The notes: a model not told the origin generated them from the letters alone. A stretch of 64,000 bases of DNA from Chamaesiphon minutus PCC 6605 (GCF_000317145.1 NC_019697.1:558001-622000), one strand, 5' to 3'. Shown: positions 32,305-42,092, counted from the stretch's first letter. A program made the numbers and translations.

Positions 32305-32661
32305 ATGACTCGGGTAAAGCGCGGTAACGTGGCGCGGAAGCACCGCAACAAAATTCTCAAGTTAGCAAAAGGCTTTAGAGGTTCTCACTCTAAACTTTAT
32401 CGGATTGCTAACCAACAAGTAATGAAGGCATTACGGAATGCCTATCGCGACCGTAAGAAGAAAAAACGCGACTTCCGCCGTTTGTGGATCGCACGGATCA
32501 ACGCGGCTGCTCGTCAACACGGTATGAGCTACAGCCAACTGATCGGCAATATGAAAAAAGCCGACATCCAACTCAATCGCAAGATGCTCGCGCAAATTGC
32601 CATCCTCGATCCGGCTAGCTTTGAAGCAGTAGTCAAATTAGCCGCCACCGCAGCGAAATAG
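32305..32661 (+). CDS. rplT: 50S ribosomal protein L20
   Basis: A 118-residue protein with typical L20 features: [32 protein letters not shown] and [20 protein letters not shown]. It binds 23S rRNA early in large-subunit assembly, and in other bacteria represses its own operon. A 23-bp perfect hairpin follows the stop. Confidence 0.98.
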   Translation: MTRVKRGNVARKHRNKILKLAKGFRGSHSKLYRIANQQVMKALRNAYRDRKKKKRDFRRLWIARINAAARQHGMSYSQLIGNMKKADIQLNRKMLAQIAILDPASFEAVVKLAATAAK

Positions 32662-32667
32662 ATTTCG

Positions 32668-32724
32668 AGTGGATAGTGAATAGTGGATAGAGCAATACTA
32701 ACTATCCACTATTCACTATCCACT
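32668..32724 (+). terminator. long perfect hairpin after rplT
   Basis: A 23-bp arm beginning AGTGGATAGTGAATAG (32668-32690) and its exact complement (32702-32724) enclose an 11-base loop. There is no run of T, so it may block 3' decay or end transcription before the downstream binding-protein gene. The arms consist of the GTGGATAGTGAATA words common in spacers of this genome. Confidence 0.6.
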
Positions 32725-32736
32725 AGTTACTTTGCT

Positions 32737-33528
32737 ATGAAGAATAAACGCCAATTTAATCGATTTAAATCTTTATTCTTCGCCTTACTATCGATCTCAA
32801 TTATCGGTAATTGGCAAATGCCAATTCAAGCCGGAACCCTCAGAGAAATTCAACAACGCCGAAAATTAATCGTCGCAGTCAAAGATAATTTACCACTACT
32901 TGGGTCGCGAGATCGATCGGGGAATTTACAGGGCTTGGAAATCGATATCGCCCGTAAATTAGCCACCGAAATATTTGGCAATTCAGAATCAATTCAACTC
33001 GTCCCCGTCGCCAATCAAGATCGACTCAAAGTAGCCATCGACGGTAAAGTCGATCTGACAATTGCTAGAGTCACCATTACACCAACTCGATCGCGAGTAG
33101 TTGACTTTAGTCGTTATTATTATTTAGATGGCACGGCAATAATTACAGATCGAGCTAACATCGTCAAAAACAGTGACTTAGTAGGCAAAAAAGTTGCTGT
33201 ACTAAATAATTCCACAACCATTGCTTCGCTGCAATTTACAATCCCCGAAGCAAAATTAGTCGGCGTAAATAACTATCGCCAAGCACAATCGCTACTCGCA
33301 ACAGGCAAAGTCGTCGCCATCGCCGCAGATCGGAGTCTGCTGCTCGGATGGAGCAAAACCGAGCCAAAATATCGGCTCTTGCCCAATAAATTATCTACCG
33401 AAGCCTTGGGCATCGTTATCCCTAAGGGGATGCAATACGAGCCATTGCGAGAACTAGTCGATCGATCGATCGAACGCTGGCAAGCCGACGGCTGGCTCCA
33501 GCAGCGGATTAAGTACTGGGGATTGTAG
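32737..33528 (+). CDS. periplasmic substrate-binding protein (SBP_bac_3 type)
   Basis: A 263-residue protein from ATG 32737, with a signal sequence (SLFFALLSISIIGNW then QAG). The family 3 binding-protein fold follows: KLIVAVKDNLPLLG, GLEIDIARKLATEIFG, VDLTIARVTITPTRSRVVDF and LVGKKVAVLNNSTT. Such proteins feed polar amino acid ABC importers, but no ATPase or permease gene is adjacent. An upstream ATG at 32683 would put the start inside the hairpin after rplT and is rejected. Confidence 0.85.
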   Translation: MKNKRQFNRFKSLFFALLSISIIGNWQMPIQAGTLREIQQRRKLIVAVKDNLPLLGSRDRSGNLQGLEIDIARKLATEIFGNSESIQLVPVANQDRLKVAIDGKVDLTIARVTITPTRSRVVDFSRYYYLDGTAIITDRANIVKNSDLVGKKVAVLNNSTTIASLQFTIPEAKLVGVNNYRQAQSLLATGKVVAIAADRSLLLGWSKTEPKYRLLPNKLSTEALGIVIPKGMQYEPLRELVDRSIERWQADGWLQQRIKYWGL

Positions 33529-33634
33529 GGGTGGATGGGTGGCGGGCAACGTAAGCTGCTACCTGTTGCAATACATGCTTCTCCACTCTCCATATAGTTG
33601 CATCCGCAAAATCCTAAATCCAAAATGGTATGAA

Positions 33635-34846
33635 TTAGATTGCCTGAGAGCGAGTTAAGTTGCGCACTTGCGATTTAAAGACTGCAAATGCTAAAGCGAC
33701 GACGATTAAAATGCCACCAGTCAAGGCGTAAACGCCACCGAAACCGAGCGGTTTGGTAAATGGTTGGGTGACGATCGGCGATAAGAATTGCCCTAGAAAC
33801 ATTGCTGTCGAAAGACCGCCCAATGCTCTACCCCGCACAGCATCGGGTACGGTAGTACTAAGCCAAACCGTCATGTTGGGCATCAAAATTCCCAGCCCCA
33901 TGCCCGCGATCGCTAGTCCAGTCAGAACTTGTAGCCAGTTAGTAGATTGACCGATTAACAAGTAGCCAATGCCCATCAAGCCAAAAATTATCGGTAGAAA
34001 GGTGATAAATTCCATCCGTTGTTTGAGTTTGCCATAAGTAACTGAAGCCAGCGCGCTAAATAAGGTACACAAGGCGATCGCCAAGCCGCTCTGCGATGGT
34101 TGTGCGCGCACCAAAGTTTCCAGAAAAAATGGCAACTGCACGGGAATTAGATAAAAAGCAATTTGACTGAGTGTAGTCAATCCATACACGATCGCCAGCA
34201 CGGCAACAGGCAGCGAGGAGCTTTGTGCTTCAGACTCTTCAATTTCACGCGGATCGAGAGATCTAGCCCGATCGGGTTCCAGGATAAACGCCATAATTAA
34301 CGGCACGATCGCCCATGCAAATAGATAAATACCAAAGGGATAGTGCCAATTTTGCTGCGCCAGCGCGCCGCCGAGTGTCAGAAATAATACGCCCCCCAAG
34401 CCCATAAATCCCGCCTGTAGCCCCATAAAAGCCGCCCGTGCGGGGCCGCTATAGTAATCGGCAATTAAAGTGGTGGCACTGACCATTACGCCAGCCACAG
34501 CCAAACCTAGAAAGGCTCGCCCTACTAAAATTGCAGGTAAACTCTCCAAATAAAGCCCTGAAGTTCCAGCCAAACCATACAAGATCGTCGCGACCAGTAG
34601 TAATGGTTTGCGTCCGAATCGATCTATAATCAACCCTGCAATCGGCGACCCGATCGTAATAAATAGGGCTGGCAATGTAATAACTAACTTGACTAGAGTC
34701 GTGAGGAGATCGGGATCTGTAATGGTACTGGCAAAGTTTTGTTTCATCGCAGGTAGCGACGGCGAAACCGTGGCACCTGCCATTACTGTCAAACTACTGG
34801 CCAAGAATATCGTCAATTTGGTCGTCCAAGCATTGGGGTTCGGCAT
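33635..34846 (-). CDS. MFS transporter
   Basis: A protein of about 403 residues from the Met at 34846 (MPNPNAWTTKL), with 12 hydrophobic segments. The MFS loop 2-3 motif is seen in GLIIDRFGRKPLLL, and GRAFLGLAVAGVMVSATTLI resembles drug-efflux members. Substrate and direction cannot be told from sequence. The open frame runs to 34918, but the extra segment is basic and not conserved in type. Confidence 0.85.
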   Translation of the reverse strand: MPNPNAWTTKLTIFLASSLTVMAGATVSPSLPAMKQNFASTITDPDLLTTLVKLVITLPALFITIGSPIAGLIIDRFGRKPLLLVATILYGLAGTSGLYLESLPAILVGRAFLGLAVAGVMVSATTLIADYYSGPARAAFMGLQAGFMGLGGVLFLTLGGALAQQNWHYPFGIYLFAWAIVPLIMAFILEPDRARSLDPREIEESEAQSSSLPVAVLAIVYGLTTLSQIAFYLIPVQLPFFLETLVRAQPSQSGLAIALCTLFSALASVTYGKLKQRMEFITFLPIIFGLMGIGYLLIGQSTNWLQVLTGLAIAGMGLGILMPNMTVWLSTTVPDAVRGRALGGLSTAMFLGQFLSPIVTQPFTKPLGFGGVYALTGGILIVVALAFAVFKSQVRNLTRSQAI

Positions 34847-35062
34847 CAGATCGCTTTTGCGGTTTAATAGGTTTGTTCTAATTCTAATGAGCTTGGTATG
34901 GGCACGAGTTAGACTCATAACGTCAGTTGCTGGCTATCGCCAAAAGTTAGGAAAAGGGAAATGGGAAATGGGTAAACGAGCGAACATTCTACCTTGACCC
35001 TTTTCCCTCGACCCCTTCCCTTTTTTCATTCAAAACTCATAACTAGCAACTTGCTTTAATAT

Positions 35063-35797
35063 TTACAAAATCCCCCCGTTAGCTTGGATATTTTGTCCTG
35101 TCACCCAATGAGCATCGTCGCTTACCAGAAAAGCCACCACATCTGCCACATCGCCTGGTTGTCCTAAGCGTCCGAGGGGTGTTTGCCCGATTAAATTATC
35201 GATCGCTTCTTTAGGCATGATTAACCCATCTGTATCGGTAACTCCAGGCGAAATAACGTTCACCGTCACCTGTCGATGTCCGATCTCTTTTGCCAGCGCG
35301 AACGCAAACCGTTCGCCTGCGGCTTTGCTGGCGGCATAAATGCCACCAGCGGGGATCGGCATCATCGTCCCTCCCGTCGAAAACTGCACGATCCGTCCAC
35401 CATCTTTGACACGCGCTGCGGCAGCTTGCAACACGTACATCGCGCCTCTAGCATTGACTGCAAATACCTTCTCAAAGTCGTCATCTGTCAACTGGAGATG
35501 TGGTTTAAATACCGATACACCTGCGACATTCACGACAATATCGATCGCGCCTAACTTTTGCTCCGTTTCATCAAACAAGCGTGCCACATCTGCTTTATTG
35601 GCGACACTACCTTGCACGGCGATCGCATTACCGCCAGTGGCGATGATTTCTGTTACCACGGCTTCAGCTAGCTCTGGCGAAGAGATATAATTCACGGCGA
35701 CGGCGGCACCATCTCGGCTCAAGCGTTTGGCAACTGCGCGTCCGATGCCCCGCGACGAAGCGGTGACAATGGCGACTTTTCCCGTTAATAATGGCAT
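35063..35797 (-). CDS. short-chain dehydrogenase/reductase
   Basis: A 244-residue classical SDR. The nucleotide-binding motif is TASSRGIGRAVAKRL near residue 13, with NVAGVS near residue 88, the catalytic Ser in IVQFSTGGTM and YAASKAA with Tyr and Lys near residue 154. The C-terminus WVTGQNIQANGGIL is standard. It resembles FabG-like NAD(P)H oxidoreductases. It is divergent from an HxlR-type regulator that probably controls it. Confidence 0.9.
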   Translation of the reverse strand: MPLLTGKVAIVTASSRGIGRAVAKRLSRDGAAVAVNYISSPELAEAVVTEIIATGGNAIAVQGSVANKADVARLFDETEQKLGAIDIVVNVAGVSVFKPHLQLTDDDFEKVFAVNARGAMYVLQAAAARVKDGGRIVQFSTGGTMMPIPAGGIYAASKAAGERFAFALAKEIGHRQVTVNVISPGVTDTDGLIMPKEAIDNLIGQTPLGRLGQPGDVADVVAFLVSDDAHWVTGQNIQANGGIL

Positions 35798-35859
35798 GAT
35801 ATTAATTGGTTAATTCACTTAACTACTACGGTATAGCTTCCAATTGCGATTTGGAAAGT

Positions 35860-35877
35860 ACTTACTTTTTTGTAAGT
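35860..35877. promoter_or_regulatory. candidate HxlR operator between SDR and regulator
   Basis: ACTTAC and GTAAGT form an inverted repeat around TTTTTT, 20 bases before the regulator start and 62 bases before the SDR start. HxlR proteins are dimeric winged-helix factors that bind such short palindromes in divergent promoters. This is inference from position and symmetry. Confidence 0.45.
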
Positions 35878-35897
35878 GTTATTGAGGAGCAAAATAG

Positions 35898-36227
35898 TTG
35901 CAATTAGAACAACCAACAGGTGCTGTATTCGTCCAAACCACTCTCAAAGTGTTGGGTGGTAAATGGAAATTATTAATTTTATGGTATTTAAAAGATGAAC
36001 CAAAACGCTTTAGCGAACTCAAACGATCGATCCCCAATATTACCGAAAAAATGTTGATGCAACAGTTGCGCGAACTCGAAAAAGACGAGATTATCGTGCG
36101 AAATGTTCGATCGACAGTACCGCTTAAAGTTGAGTATTCATTCTCAGATTATGGAAAAACGATTATTCCGGTATTAATTCCTCTTTGCGATTGGGGCAAA
36201 GAACATTTACAGCGGATAAATAGTTAA
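35898..36227 (+). CDS. HxlR-family transcriptional regulator
   Basis: A 109-residue winged helix-turn-helix protein. LKVLGGKWKLLILWYLKD, FSELKRSIPNITEKMLMQQL and a basic wing (RNVRSTVPLKVEYS) define the HxlR family. The start appears to be TTG at 35898, since no upstream ATG or GTG preserves the family N-terminus. HxlR/SDR divergent pairs usually respond to reactive electrophiles or redox stress. The family's sensing Cys near the N-terminus is not visible in this protein. Confidence 0.88.
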   Translation: MQLEQPTGAVFVQTTLKVLGGKWKLLILWYLKDEPKRFSELKRSIPNITEKMLMQQLRELEKDEIIVRNVRSTVPLKVEYSFSDYGKTIIPVLIPLCDWGKEHLQRINS

Positions 36228-36697
36228 TCTAACTTGACTCAATCACCCGTACCAAGCAATCTCGCCACGATCGTCGAGATATGTACCGTTGGCGAATTTT
36301 CCATCGTTGCCAGCTTCACGATAATTACGGTAATTTGTTCTTTGTTCTACTGTATGACTTGTCCCCATTGTTTAAAAACCATTAGCGATCTAGAGCTTAA
36401 CGATCGCATCTACGCAGAAGTTTGATGGCATACGCGCCATCTCCGAGCAAGAACTGAACGATCGTGGCGATCGTGTCCTCAACAGATTAATATCTTTCGG
36501 CAACTGAATTAGAAGACACTACAGGTTATTTATTCGTCAAAAAAAGACCCTTACGAGATCGATCGTAAAAGTCATGCAATTTTCTCTTTCCTCGATCTGT
36601 CCCCAAATAGAGACACTATATATAGTCTGTCTCATTTTGAGACTCTTTAATACAGTAGTACACAAGAGCTATAATAACGCAAATAAGCACACTAAAA
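36228..36697. other. intergenic region, no gene supported
   Basis: A 470-base spacer between the regulator and the tRNA. A 63-codon frame from a TTG at 36234 has no recognisable domain and no ribosome-binding site, so I do not call it. ACTATATATAGT (36612-36623) is a 12-bp palindrome of unknown meaning. Confidence 0.4.
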
Positions 36698-36770
36698 TGG
36701 ACGGTACAGGACTCGAACCTGTGACAGCCTGCTTGTAAGGCAGGAGCTCTACCAACTGAGCTAACCGTCC
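36698..36770 (-). tRNA. tRNA-Val (UAC)
   Basis: The minus strand folds into a standard cloverleaf: acceptor GGACGGT/ACCGTCC with discriminator A, D arm GCTC/GAGC, anticodon stem CCTGC/GCAGG around CTTACAA (anticodon TAC), and T arm ACAGG/CCTGT around TTCGAGT. The CCA end is not encoded. It reads GUA/GUG valine codons. Confidence 0.95.
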
Positions 36771-36844
36771 GCGATTTGACGCTTAACTAATATAGCTGAG
36801 ATTTAATGCCTAGTCAAGTGGTAACAGTAGATTATTTCGATCGC

Positions 36845-36875
36845 CTCGTTGGCGGAGCCTCTCAGAATGAGAATC
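36845..36875. repeat. AGAGGCTCCGCCAACG dispersed repeat
   Basis: CCTCGTTGGCGGAGCCTCTCAGAATGAGAATCG is a copy, inverse orientation, of the repeat at 53262-53294 (inside a kinase gene), 8774-8804 and 27530-27561. The element has an internal imperfect hairpin. Confidence 0.7.
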
Positions 36876-37003
36876 GGCAGCCACAACTGACGATAAATTT
36901 TAGCGCGATCGCCGCCAAAGCCAGGTAACATACGTACCTAGGAGACGATCTATCGGATCGCTACTAAAACACTGCCGCCAAGATTCCCAATATCTGCTCA
37001 ACG

Positions 37004-38134
37004 ATGCGTATCGCTCTATTCACCGAAACTTTTTTACCAAAAGTCGATGGAATTGTTACTCGACTCAAGCACACGATCGAACAGCTTACTCGGCATGGCG
37101 ATGAGGTCTTGGTTTTTTGTCCGGATGGGGGATTGCAGTCTTACCATGGTGCAAAAATTTATGGGCTGTCGGCGTTTCCGCTCCCACTCTATCCCGAACT
37201 CAAACTAGCTCTACCCCGACCGGAAATCGGCCAACAATTAGCCCAATTTCAGCCAGATTTAATTCATGTCGTCAATCCTGCGGTCTTAGGGCTAGCCGGA
37301 ATTTATTATGCCAAGTCCAGCCAAATTCCGTTGGTCGCTTCTTATCATACTCATTTGCCCAAATATCTCGACCACTATGGGTTGGGCATCTTTGAAGGTT
37401 TATTGTGGGAGCTACTTAAAGGGGCGCACAATCAAGCGCAGTTAAATCTCTGTACTTCTAGTGCGATGGTACGAGAATTGAGCGATCGTGGCATCGAGCG
37501 AGTAGACTTGTGGCAGCGGGGAGTAGATACCGAAACTTTTCATCCCAATAAAATGACAGCTCCAATGCGCGAGCATTTAAGTCAAGGTGAGCCAGCAAGC
37601 CACTTGTTGTTGTATGTGGGCAGACTTGGGGCTGAGAAAGAAATCGAGCAAATAAAACCCGTTCTCGCAGCCATCCCTGGCGCGCGGCTGGCGATCGTTG
37701 GCGATGGCCCGCATCGAGCGGTATTGGAAAGTTACTTTGCCGATACGCCGACTCATTTCGTCGGCTATTTGGGTGGCGAAAAACTAGCCGCAGCTTATGC
37801 TGCTGCCGATGCGTTTATTTTTCCATCGCGGACGGAGACTTTAGGTTTGGTATTGCTCGAAGCGATGGCGGCTGGCTGTCCGGTAATTGCTGCACGCTCT
37901 GGTGGTATTCCCGATATTGTCACCGATGGCCAGAATGGTTATCTCTTCGATCCGCAAGATCCGCAAGGCGCGATCTCTGCTACCCAAAAACTTTTCGCCG
38001 ATCCATCTGCCAATCTTCAGCTTCGCGACAATGCCCGGACGGAAGCCGAACGTTGGGGTTGGTCGGCAGCTACGCAACAACTCCAAGGCTACTATCGGCA
38101 AGTAGTCGGAGCCAGAGTCGGCGGTAAGGGGTAG
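37004..38134 (+). CDS. sqdX: glycosyltransferase family 4, SqdX-type sulfoquinovosyltransferase
   Basis: A 376-residue GT-B enzyme. The N-terminus MRIALFTETFLPKVDGIVTR and YHTHLPKYLDHYGLG are characteristic of SqdX, which adds sulfoquinovose to diacylglycerol to make the thylakoid lipid SQDG. The C-terminal GT4 domain shows LLYVGRLGAEKEI, VGDGPHRAVLE, FPSRTETLGLVLLEAMA and GCPVIAARSGGIPDIV. The length matches cyanobacterial SqdX. The partner sqdB is not next to it. Confidence 0.9.
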   Translation: MRIALFTETFLPKVDGIVTRLKHTIEQLTRHGDEVLVFCPDGGLQSYHGAKIYGLSAFPLPLYPELKLALPRPEIGQQLAQFQPDLIHVVNPAVLGLAGIYYAKSSQIPLVASYHTHLPKYLDHYGLGIFEGLLWELLKGAHNQAQLNLCTSSAMVRELSDRGIERVDLWQRGVDTETFHPNKMTAPMREHLSQGEPASHLLLYVGRLGAEKEIEQIKPVLAAIPGARLAIVGDGPHRAVLESYFADTPTHFVGYLGGEKLAAAYAAADAFIFPSRTETLGLVLLEAMAAGCPVIAARSGGIPDIVTDGQNGYLFDPQDPQGAISATQKLFADPSANLQLRDNARTEAERWGWSAATQQLQGYYRQVVGARVGGKG

Positions 38135-38148
38135 GGGTGGATTGGTAG

Positions 38149-38196
38149 GGATTTTGGATTTTGGATTTTGGATTTTGGATTTTGGATTTTGGATTG
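38149..38196. repeat. GATTTTG heptamer array
   Basis: Six tandem copies of the 7-bp unit ATTTTGG lie between sqdX and the convergent small gene. It is the fourth heptamer sequence in the window. A CCGTCCCTCCTGTCCC-type degenerate 8-9 base repeat follows to 38266. Confidence 0.88.
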
Positions 38197-38284
38197 CGGA
38201 TTGCAGGTTGGAAATGTCCCCCCGTCCCTCCTGTCCCTCCGTCCCCCCGTCCCCTCGTCTCCCCCTCTGGCCACCTACACTCGC

Positions 38285-38557
38285 TTACTCCGCATACTCA
38301 CCTGGGTCTTGTGGCTCGTCATCACTGTCTGCGCCAATGCCGAGCATTTTTTTACTGCGTTTGAGTCCTTTCCACAGAGCTTTAATTTGTTTGTAAGATT
38401 CTTCGGGTGTGAGCTTGCCCGCAGTCTCTAGGCTACAAATGTAACTAACTTTTTGTGTAAATTCTTGCAAGTTACTATTAAAAACCAGATTTTCTGGTTT
38501 AAACTCGCCGTTGTAACGGTTATTCTGATACAAAAAGAAGTCACTCTGTTTAGACAT
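38285..38557 (-). CDS. conserved cyanobacterial protein (DUF7219-like)
   Basis: A 90-residue soluble protein: DFFLYQNNRYNGEFKPENLV, then FNSNLQEFTQKVSYICSLET, LTPEESYKQIKALWKGLKRS and an acidic tail. It matches in pattern a small cyanobacterial family of unknown function (DUF7219 as I recall it). The ATG at 38557 is good. No operon partner. Confidence 0.65.
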   Translation of the reverse strand: MSKQSDFFLYQNNRYNGEFKPENLVFNSNLQEFTQKVSYICSLETAGKLTPEESYKQIKALWKGLKRSKKMLGIGADSDDEPQDPGEYAE

Positions 38558-38995
38558 TTATATTGCTTCCTGGTGCTGCGATAAATTTGTAGACAAAAAT
38601 TTATACTGGTGTCCGATCTTACCCGCCGGGTGGCGATTGTCGATCGCCACTTGGCGAACGTTGGTTGTAAGATTGCAATTACAGTCTGACTAACTCGACC
38701 CGATTCTTTACAGCAAGAGTAAGGCTGGGAGCCTCTTTAACCAAAGGTAGGTTTGAAGGGATCGAACGTGTATGACCGTAATTTAAAGGGTTGGGATGAA
38801 TCAACGTCAACCGCATTTTAGAAGACGATGCTGAATTAAAAGTGTGCCTATTTTAACTTTTTCTCGTTCTTAGCGATCGCAAGTGGAACGTTGGAGATTA
38901 AGATCTAAGTGTTGGCTCTTGACGAATGCTTGCTAACTACTACCAAATTTTTAATTAAAACTTGGTAATGCTCTTATAATTTTAACTATTTCAGC
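38558..38995. other. upstream region of purC with a candidate operator
   Basis: A 438-base spacer between divergent genes, without a gene. GTGGCGA/TCGCCAC at 38630-38650 forms a small hairpin. TACCAA at 38941 and TTGGTA ending at 38967 form an AT-rich imperfect palindrome 28 bases before the purC start, which could be an operator. Confidence 0.35.
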
Positions 38996-39724
38996 ATGAA
39001 TTGTCATCCACAGATCTACGAAGGTAAGGCGAAAATTCTATACGCTACAGACGATCCAGACATATTGCTGGCGTACTTCAAGGATGATGCAACTGCTTTC
39101 AATGCCCAAAAGCGGGGCACGATCGTCGGCAAAGGCGAAATCAACTGTCAAATTGCGGCGCACTTATTTAGAGAAATTGAAGCTAAGGGCATTGCCACGC
39201 ACTTTATCGATTGTCCCTCGGCACACGAAATGCGGGTGAAGTCGGTACGGATCTTGCCGATCGAAGTAGTGGTCAGAAATATTGCCGCAGGTAGTCTGTG
39301 CCAACAGACAGGCATCTCTCTAGGGACGATTTTGCCGCAGCCGTTGGTAGAGTTTTACTATAAAGACGATGCTTTGGGCGATCCATTGCTGACTCGCGAT
39401 CGATTGTTGTTGATGGAGTTGGCCACCCCAGAGCAACTAGAGAGTCTACACTCCAAAGCTTTACAAGTTAATACTATCCTCCAAGAGTTTTTCCAACTGT
39501 GCGGAATTACACTAGTTGACTTCAAAATTGAATTTGGCGTAGACAACCACAACCAGATCTTGCTCGCCGATGAAATCAGTCCCGACAGTTGTCGGTTGTG
39601 GCTGACTGGGGAACCCGATCCCAATTTACGAGTCCTAGATAAAGATCGGTTCCGCCGCGATCTGGGCAATATTGAGGACGCCTATCAACAAGTTTTAGCC
39701 AGAGTTCTTGGAGTCAGAACATAG
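38996..39724 (+). CDS. purC: SAICAR synthetase (phosphoribosylaminoimidazole-succinocarboxamide synthase)
   Basis: A 242-residue enzyme. YEGKAKILYATDDPDILLAY, KGEINCQIAAHLF, GIATHFID, VRNIAAGSLCQQTG and LVDFKIEFG with LADEISPDSCRLW are the standard PurC motifs. It joins CAIR and aspartate in purine synthesis. It stands 80 bases before an Omp85-type gene on the same strand, an order common in cyanobacteria. Confidence 0.97.
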   Translation: MNCHPQIYEGKAKILYATDDPDILLAYFKDDATAFNAQKRGTIVGKGEINCQIAAHLFREIEAKGIATHFIDCPSAHEMRVKSVRILPIEVVVRNIAAGSLCQQTGISLGTILPQPLVEFYYKDDALGDPLLTRDRLLLMELATPEQLESLHSKALQVNTILQEFFQLCGITLVDFKIEFGVDNHNQILLADEISPDSCRLWLTGEPDPNLRVLDKDRFRRDLGNIEDAYQQVLARVLGVRT

Positions 39725-39804
39725 AGTTCGGTGGAGATGCGGTTTCGAGCAGATAATATCTACTCCAACCACTAGCTACTAACTACTATTCACTATACGA
39801 AAAC

Positions 39805-41934
39805 ATGAAATTGAAATTTAACTTACTTTTAGTTACCACAGTTGCCACGATCGGCCATATATCTCAGCTTCCCGCACATGCCGAATCTACTCGGATCGAT
39901 CGACTAGTGTCTCAGAATAGTTTGGCTAGCACGGTTGTCGAAAAAAAATCATTGGGTGTTACGGATAACTTACCGACAGCCAAAGATCTGCTCGCTCAAT
40001 CTCGATCGAAAACCCGCAAACCTACGCCTCGGAGCAAGCCAGTCAAAAAACCGAGCGCAGGCACGACCAAGCCAAATGCGACAACTCCCCAGAGTCAAGC
40101 CCCAACTACCCTACCAGCCAAGGGTCAAACACAAGTATTAGTCTCGGATATCATCATCAAAAGTCCGACAGGCGCATTAGCCCCAGAACTAGAATCGAGA
40201 GTGCGTCAAGTTCTGACAGTTAAACCCGGACAACCCACCACTCGCGAACAACTAGAGCAAAATCTCAATGCCATCAAAGCTCTAGGTGCTTTCTCCGCCG
40301 TGGAAATTGTGCCTGAAGACACGAGCAAAGGCGTCAGGTTGAGCTTTTTGGTGACCCCATACGGTGGTTTGCGACAGGTACAGATTAGAACTCTACCCGC
40401 TAATAGCACTACCGTTATCAAACAAGCAGACATCGATAGCATCTTTGGGAGCCAGTATGGCAAACCATTAAATGCGGTCGAACTCCAAGCAGCGATCAAA
40501 CAATTAAATGAGTTTTACCAAAAGCAGGGCTACAACCTGGCGCAAGTGGTAGATGTCCAAGAACTCAATGCTGACGGGACTTTGACGCTAGTAATCGCAG
40601 AAGGCTTGATTGAAGACGTGCAGGTGCGCTTTATCAATAAAGAGGGTTCGTTAGTCGATGATAAGAAAGAACCGATTCGCGGCAATACACGTCCTTTTAT
40701 TGTCACGCGCGAAGCCGAACTAAAACCAGGTAAAATCTTTAACCGCGCTACTGCTGAAAAAGACCTGCGGCGGATTTTTGGCTTGGGGATATTTGACGAC
40801 GTGCGCGTATCATTTGCCCCTGGTAGCGATCCAGCTAAGGTGATCTTGCAGTTCAACGTCATCGAGCGGAAAACCTCTTCGATCTTAGCTGGGGGTGGTA
40901 TTAGTTCTACTAACGGTTTATTCGGGAGTATCAGCTACAACCAATTAAACGTCGGCGGTAATGCCCAAAAATTAGGTGCCGAGCTGCAAATCGGTACTCG
41001 CGATACACTCTACGACCTGAACTTTTCCGATCCTTGGATTGCCACTGACCCCAATCGGACATCGTATAACGTTAATGTTTTTCAACGGCGATCGTACTCA
41101 CTAGTATATGGTGGCGGTAAAACTCCCGCTTTCGTACCGGGAACTACCGATACACCGACGATCGTCAGACAGGGAGGCGGGATTACCTTCAGTCGTCCGC
41201 TCAATGGCGATCCATTTAGCGATAGTGCTTGGCGGGCTTCGTTAGGAGTACAATACCAAAAAGTCTCCGTGCGGGATATCAATGGCTCGGCGATCGTTCC
41301 TGTAGACTCTAGAGGCGGTCAATTGAGCTTTAGCGGTACCGGAGAAGACGATCTGTTGATGGTACAACTCGGACTGACCCAAGATTTACGCAACAGTTTT
41401 AGCGATCCGACTCAAGGTACGCTGCTAAAACTGGGACTGGATCAGTCGGTACCCATCGGTAATGCTAATATCTTGATGACCAGAGCGCGGGCGAGTTTTA
41501 CCAATTATACTCCTGTGAAGTTGATTAATTTTACACCTGGTTCTCAGGCATTGGTATTCAATATCCAAGGTGGTACCGTTTTAGGCGACTTACCGCCTTA
41601 CGAGGCGTTTAGCTTAGGCGGTACTAGCTCTGTTCGCGGCTATGAAGATGGCGATGTCGGTTCGGGACGCAGTTATATTCAGGCGACTGCCGAATATCGT
41701 TTTCCCTTAATCTCGATCGTCGGTGGGTCATTTTTTGCCGACTATGGTAGCGATCTGGGCACTGGTAGCAGCGTTCCTGGCAATCCAGCCGGAGTTCGCA
41801 GCAAACCTGGTAATGGCTTTGGTTATGGTGCGGGCATCCGAATCAATTCCCCCATCGGGCCAATTCGGATCGACTACGCGCTCAATAACATCAATGAAAC
41901 GCGGATTCAGTTTGGTATCGGGGAAAGATTCTAA
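39805..41934 (+). CDS. outer-membrane assembly protein, BamA/Omp85 family
   Basis: A 709-residue protein. A signal peptide (LLLVTTVATIGHISQLPAHA) is followed by a Pro/Thr/Lys-rich linker to about residue 110. Three POTRA domains occupy about 110-360 (VSDIIIKSPTGAL; PYGGLRQVQIRTL; RAEKDLRRIFGLGIFDDV-like), then the 16-strand beta-barrel with the Omp85 end motif GTSSVRGYEDGDVGSGRSYI and a C-terminal aromatic (FGIGERF). Cyanobacterial Omp85 inserts beta-barrel proteins into the outer membrane. It probably shares a transcript with purC. Confidence 0.93.
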   Translation: MKLKFNLLLVTTVATIGHISQLPAHAESTRIDRLVSQNSLASTVVEKKSLGVTDNLPTAKDLLAQSRSKTRKPTPRSKPVKKPSAGTTKPNATTPQSQAPTTLPAKGQTQVLVSDIIIKSPTGALAPELESRVRQVLTVKPGQPTTREQLEQNLNAIKALGAFSAVEIVPEDTSKGVRLSFLVTPYGGLRQVQIRTLPANSTTVIKQADIDSIFGSQYGKPLNAVELQAAIKQLNEFYQKQGYNLAQVVDVQELNADGTLTLVIAEGLIEDVQVRFINKEGSLVDDKKEPIRGNTRPFIVTREAELKPGKIFNRATAEKDLRRIFGLGIFDDVRVSFAPGSDPAKVILQFNVIERKTSSILAGGGISSTNGLFGSISYNQLNVGGNAQKLGAELQIGTRDTLYDLNFSDPWIATDPNRTSYNVNVFQRRSYSLVYGGGKTPAFVPGTTDTPTIVRQGGGITFSRPLNGDPFSDSAWRASLGVQYQKVSVRDINGSAIVPVDSRGGQLSFSGTGEDDLLMVQLGLTQDLRNSFSDPTQGTLLKLGLDQSVPIGNANILMTRARASFTNYTPVKLINFTPGSQALVFNIQGGTVLGDLPPYEAFSLGGTSSVRGYEDGDVGSGRSYIQATAEYRFPLISIVGGSFFADYGSDLGTGSSVPGNPAGVRSKPGNGFGYGAGIRINSPIGPIRIDYALNNINETRIQFGIGERF

Positions 41935-42092
41935 ATTAGGGGATAGGGAATAGGGGATAAGGGATAGTGGGTAGTGGGAAGTGGATACTCAATAGTGGAT
42001 AGAAAGTTTGAAGGCAAGCGTCCTTTTCTAGTTTTTCCTCTCTCCCAATCCCCCCTCTTTCCCCGTTCCCATCTCCACATCCACCTATCCAC

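Noticed and set aside
36234..36425. 63-codon frame after the HxlR gene
   Set aside because: No good start or ribosome-binding site and no family; hydrophobic middle is probably chance.
38142..38431. Overlapping Trp/Phe-rich frames after sqdX
   Set aside because: They translate the ATTTTGG heptamers and the opposite strand of the DUF7219-like gene.
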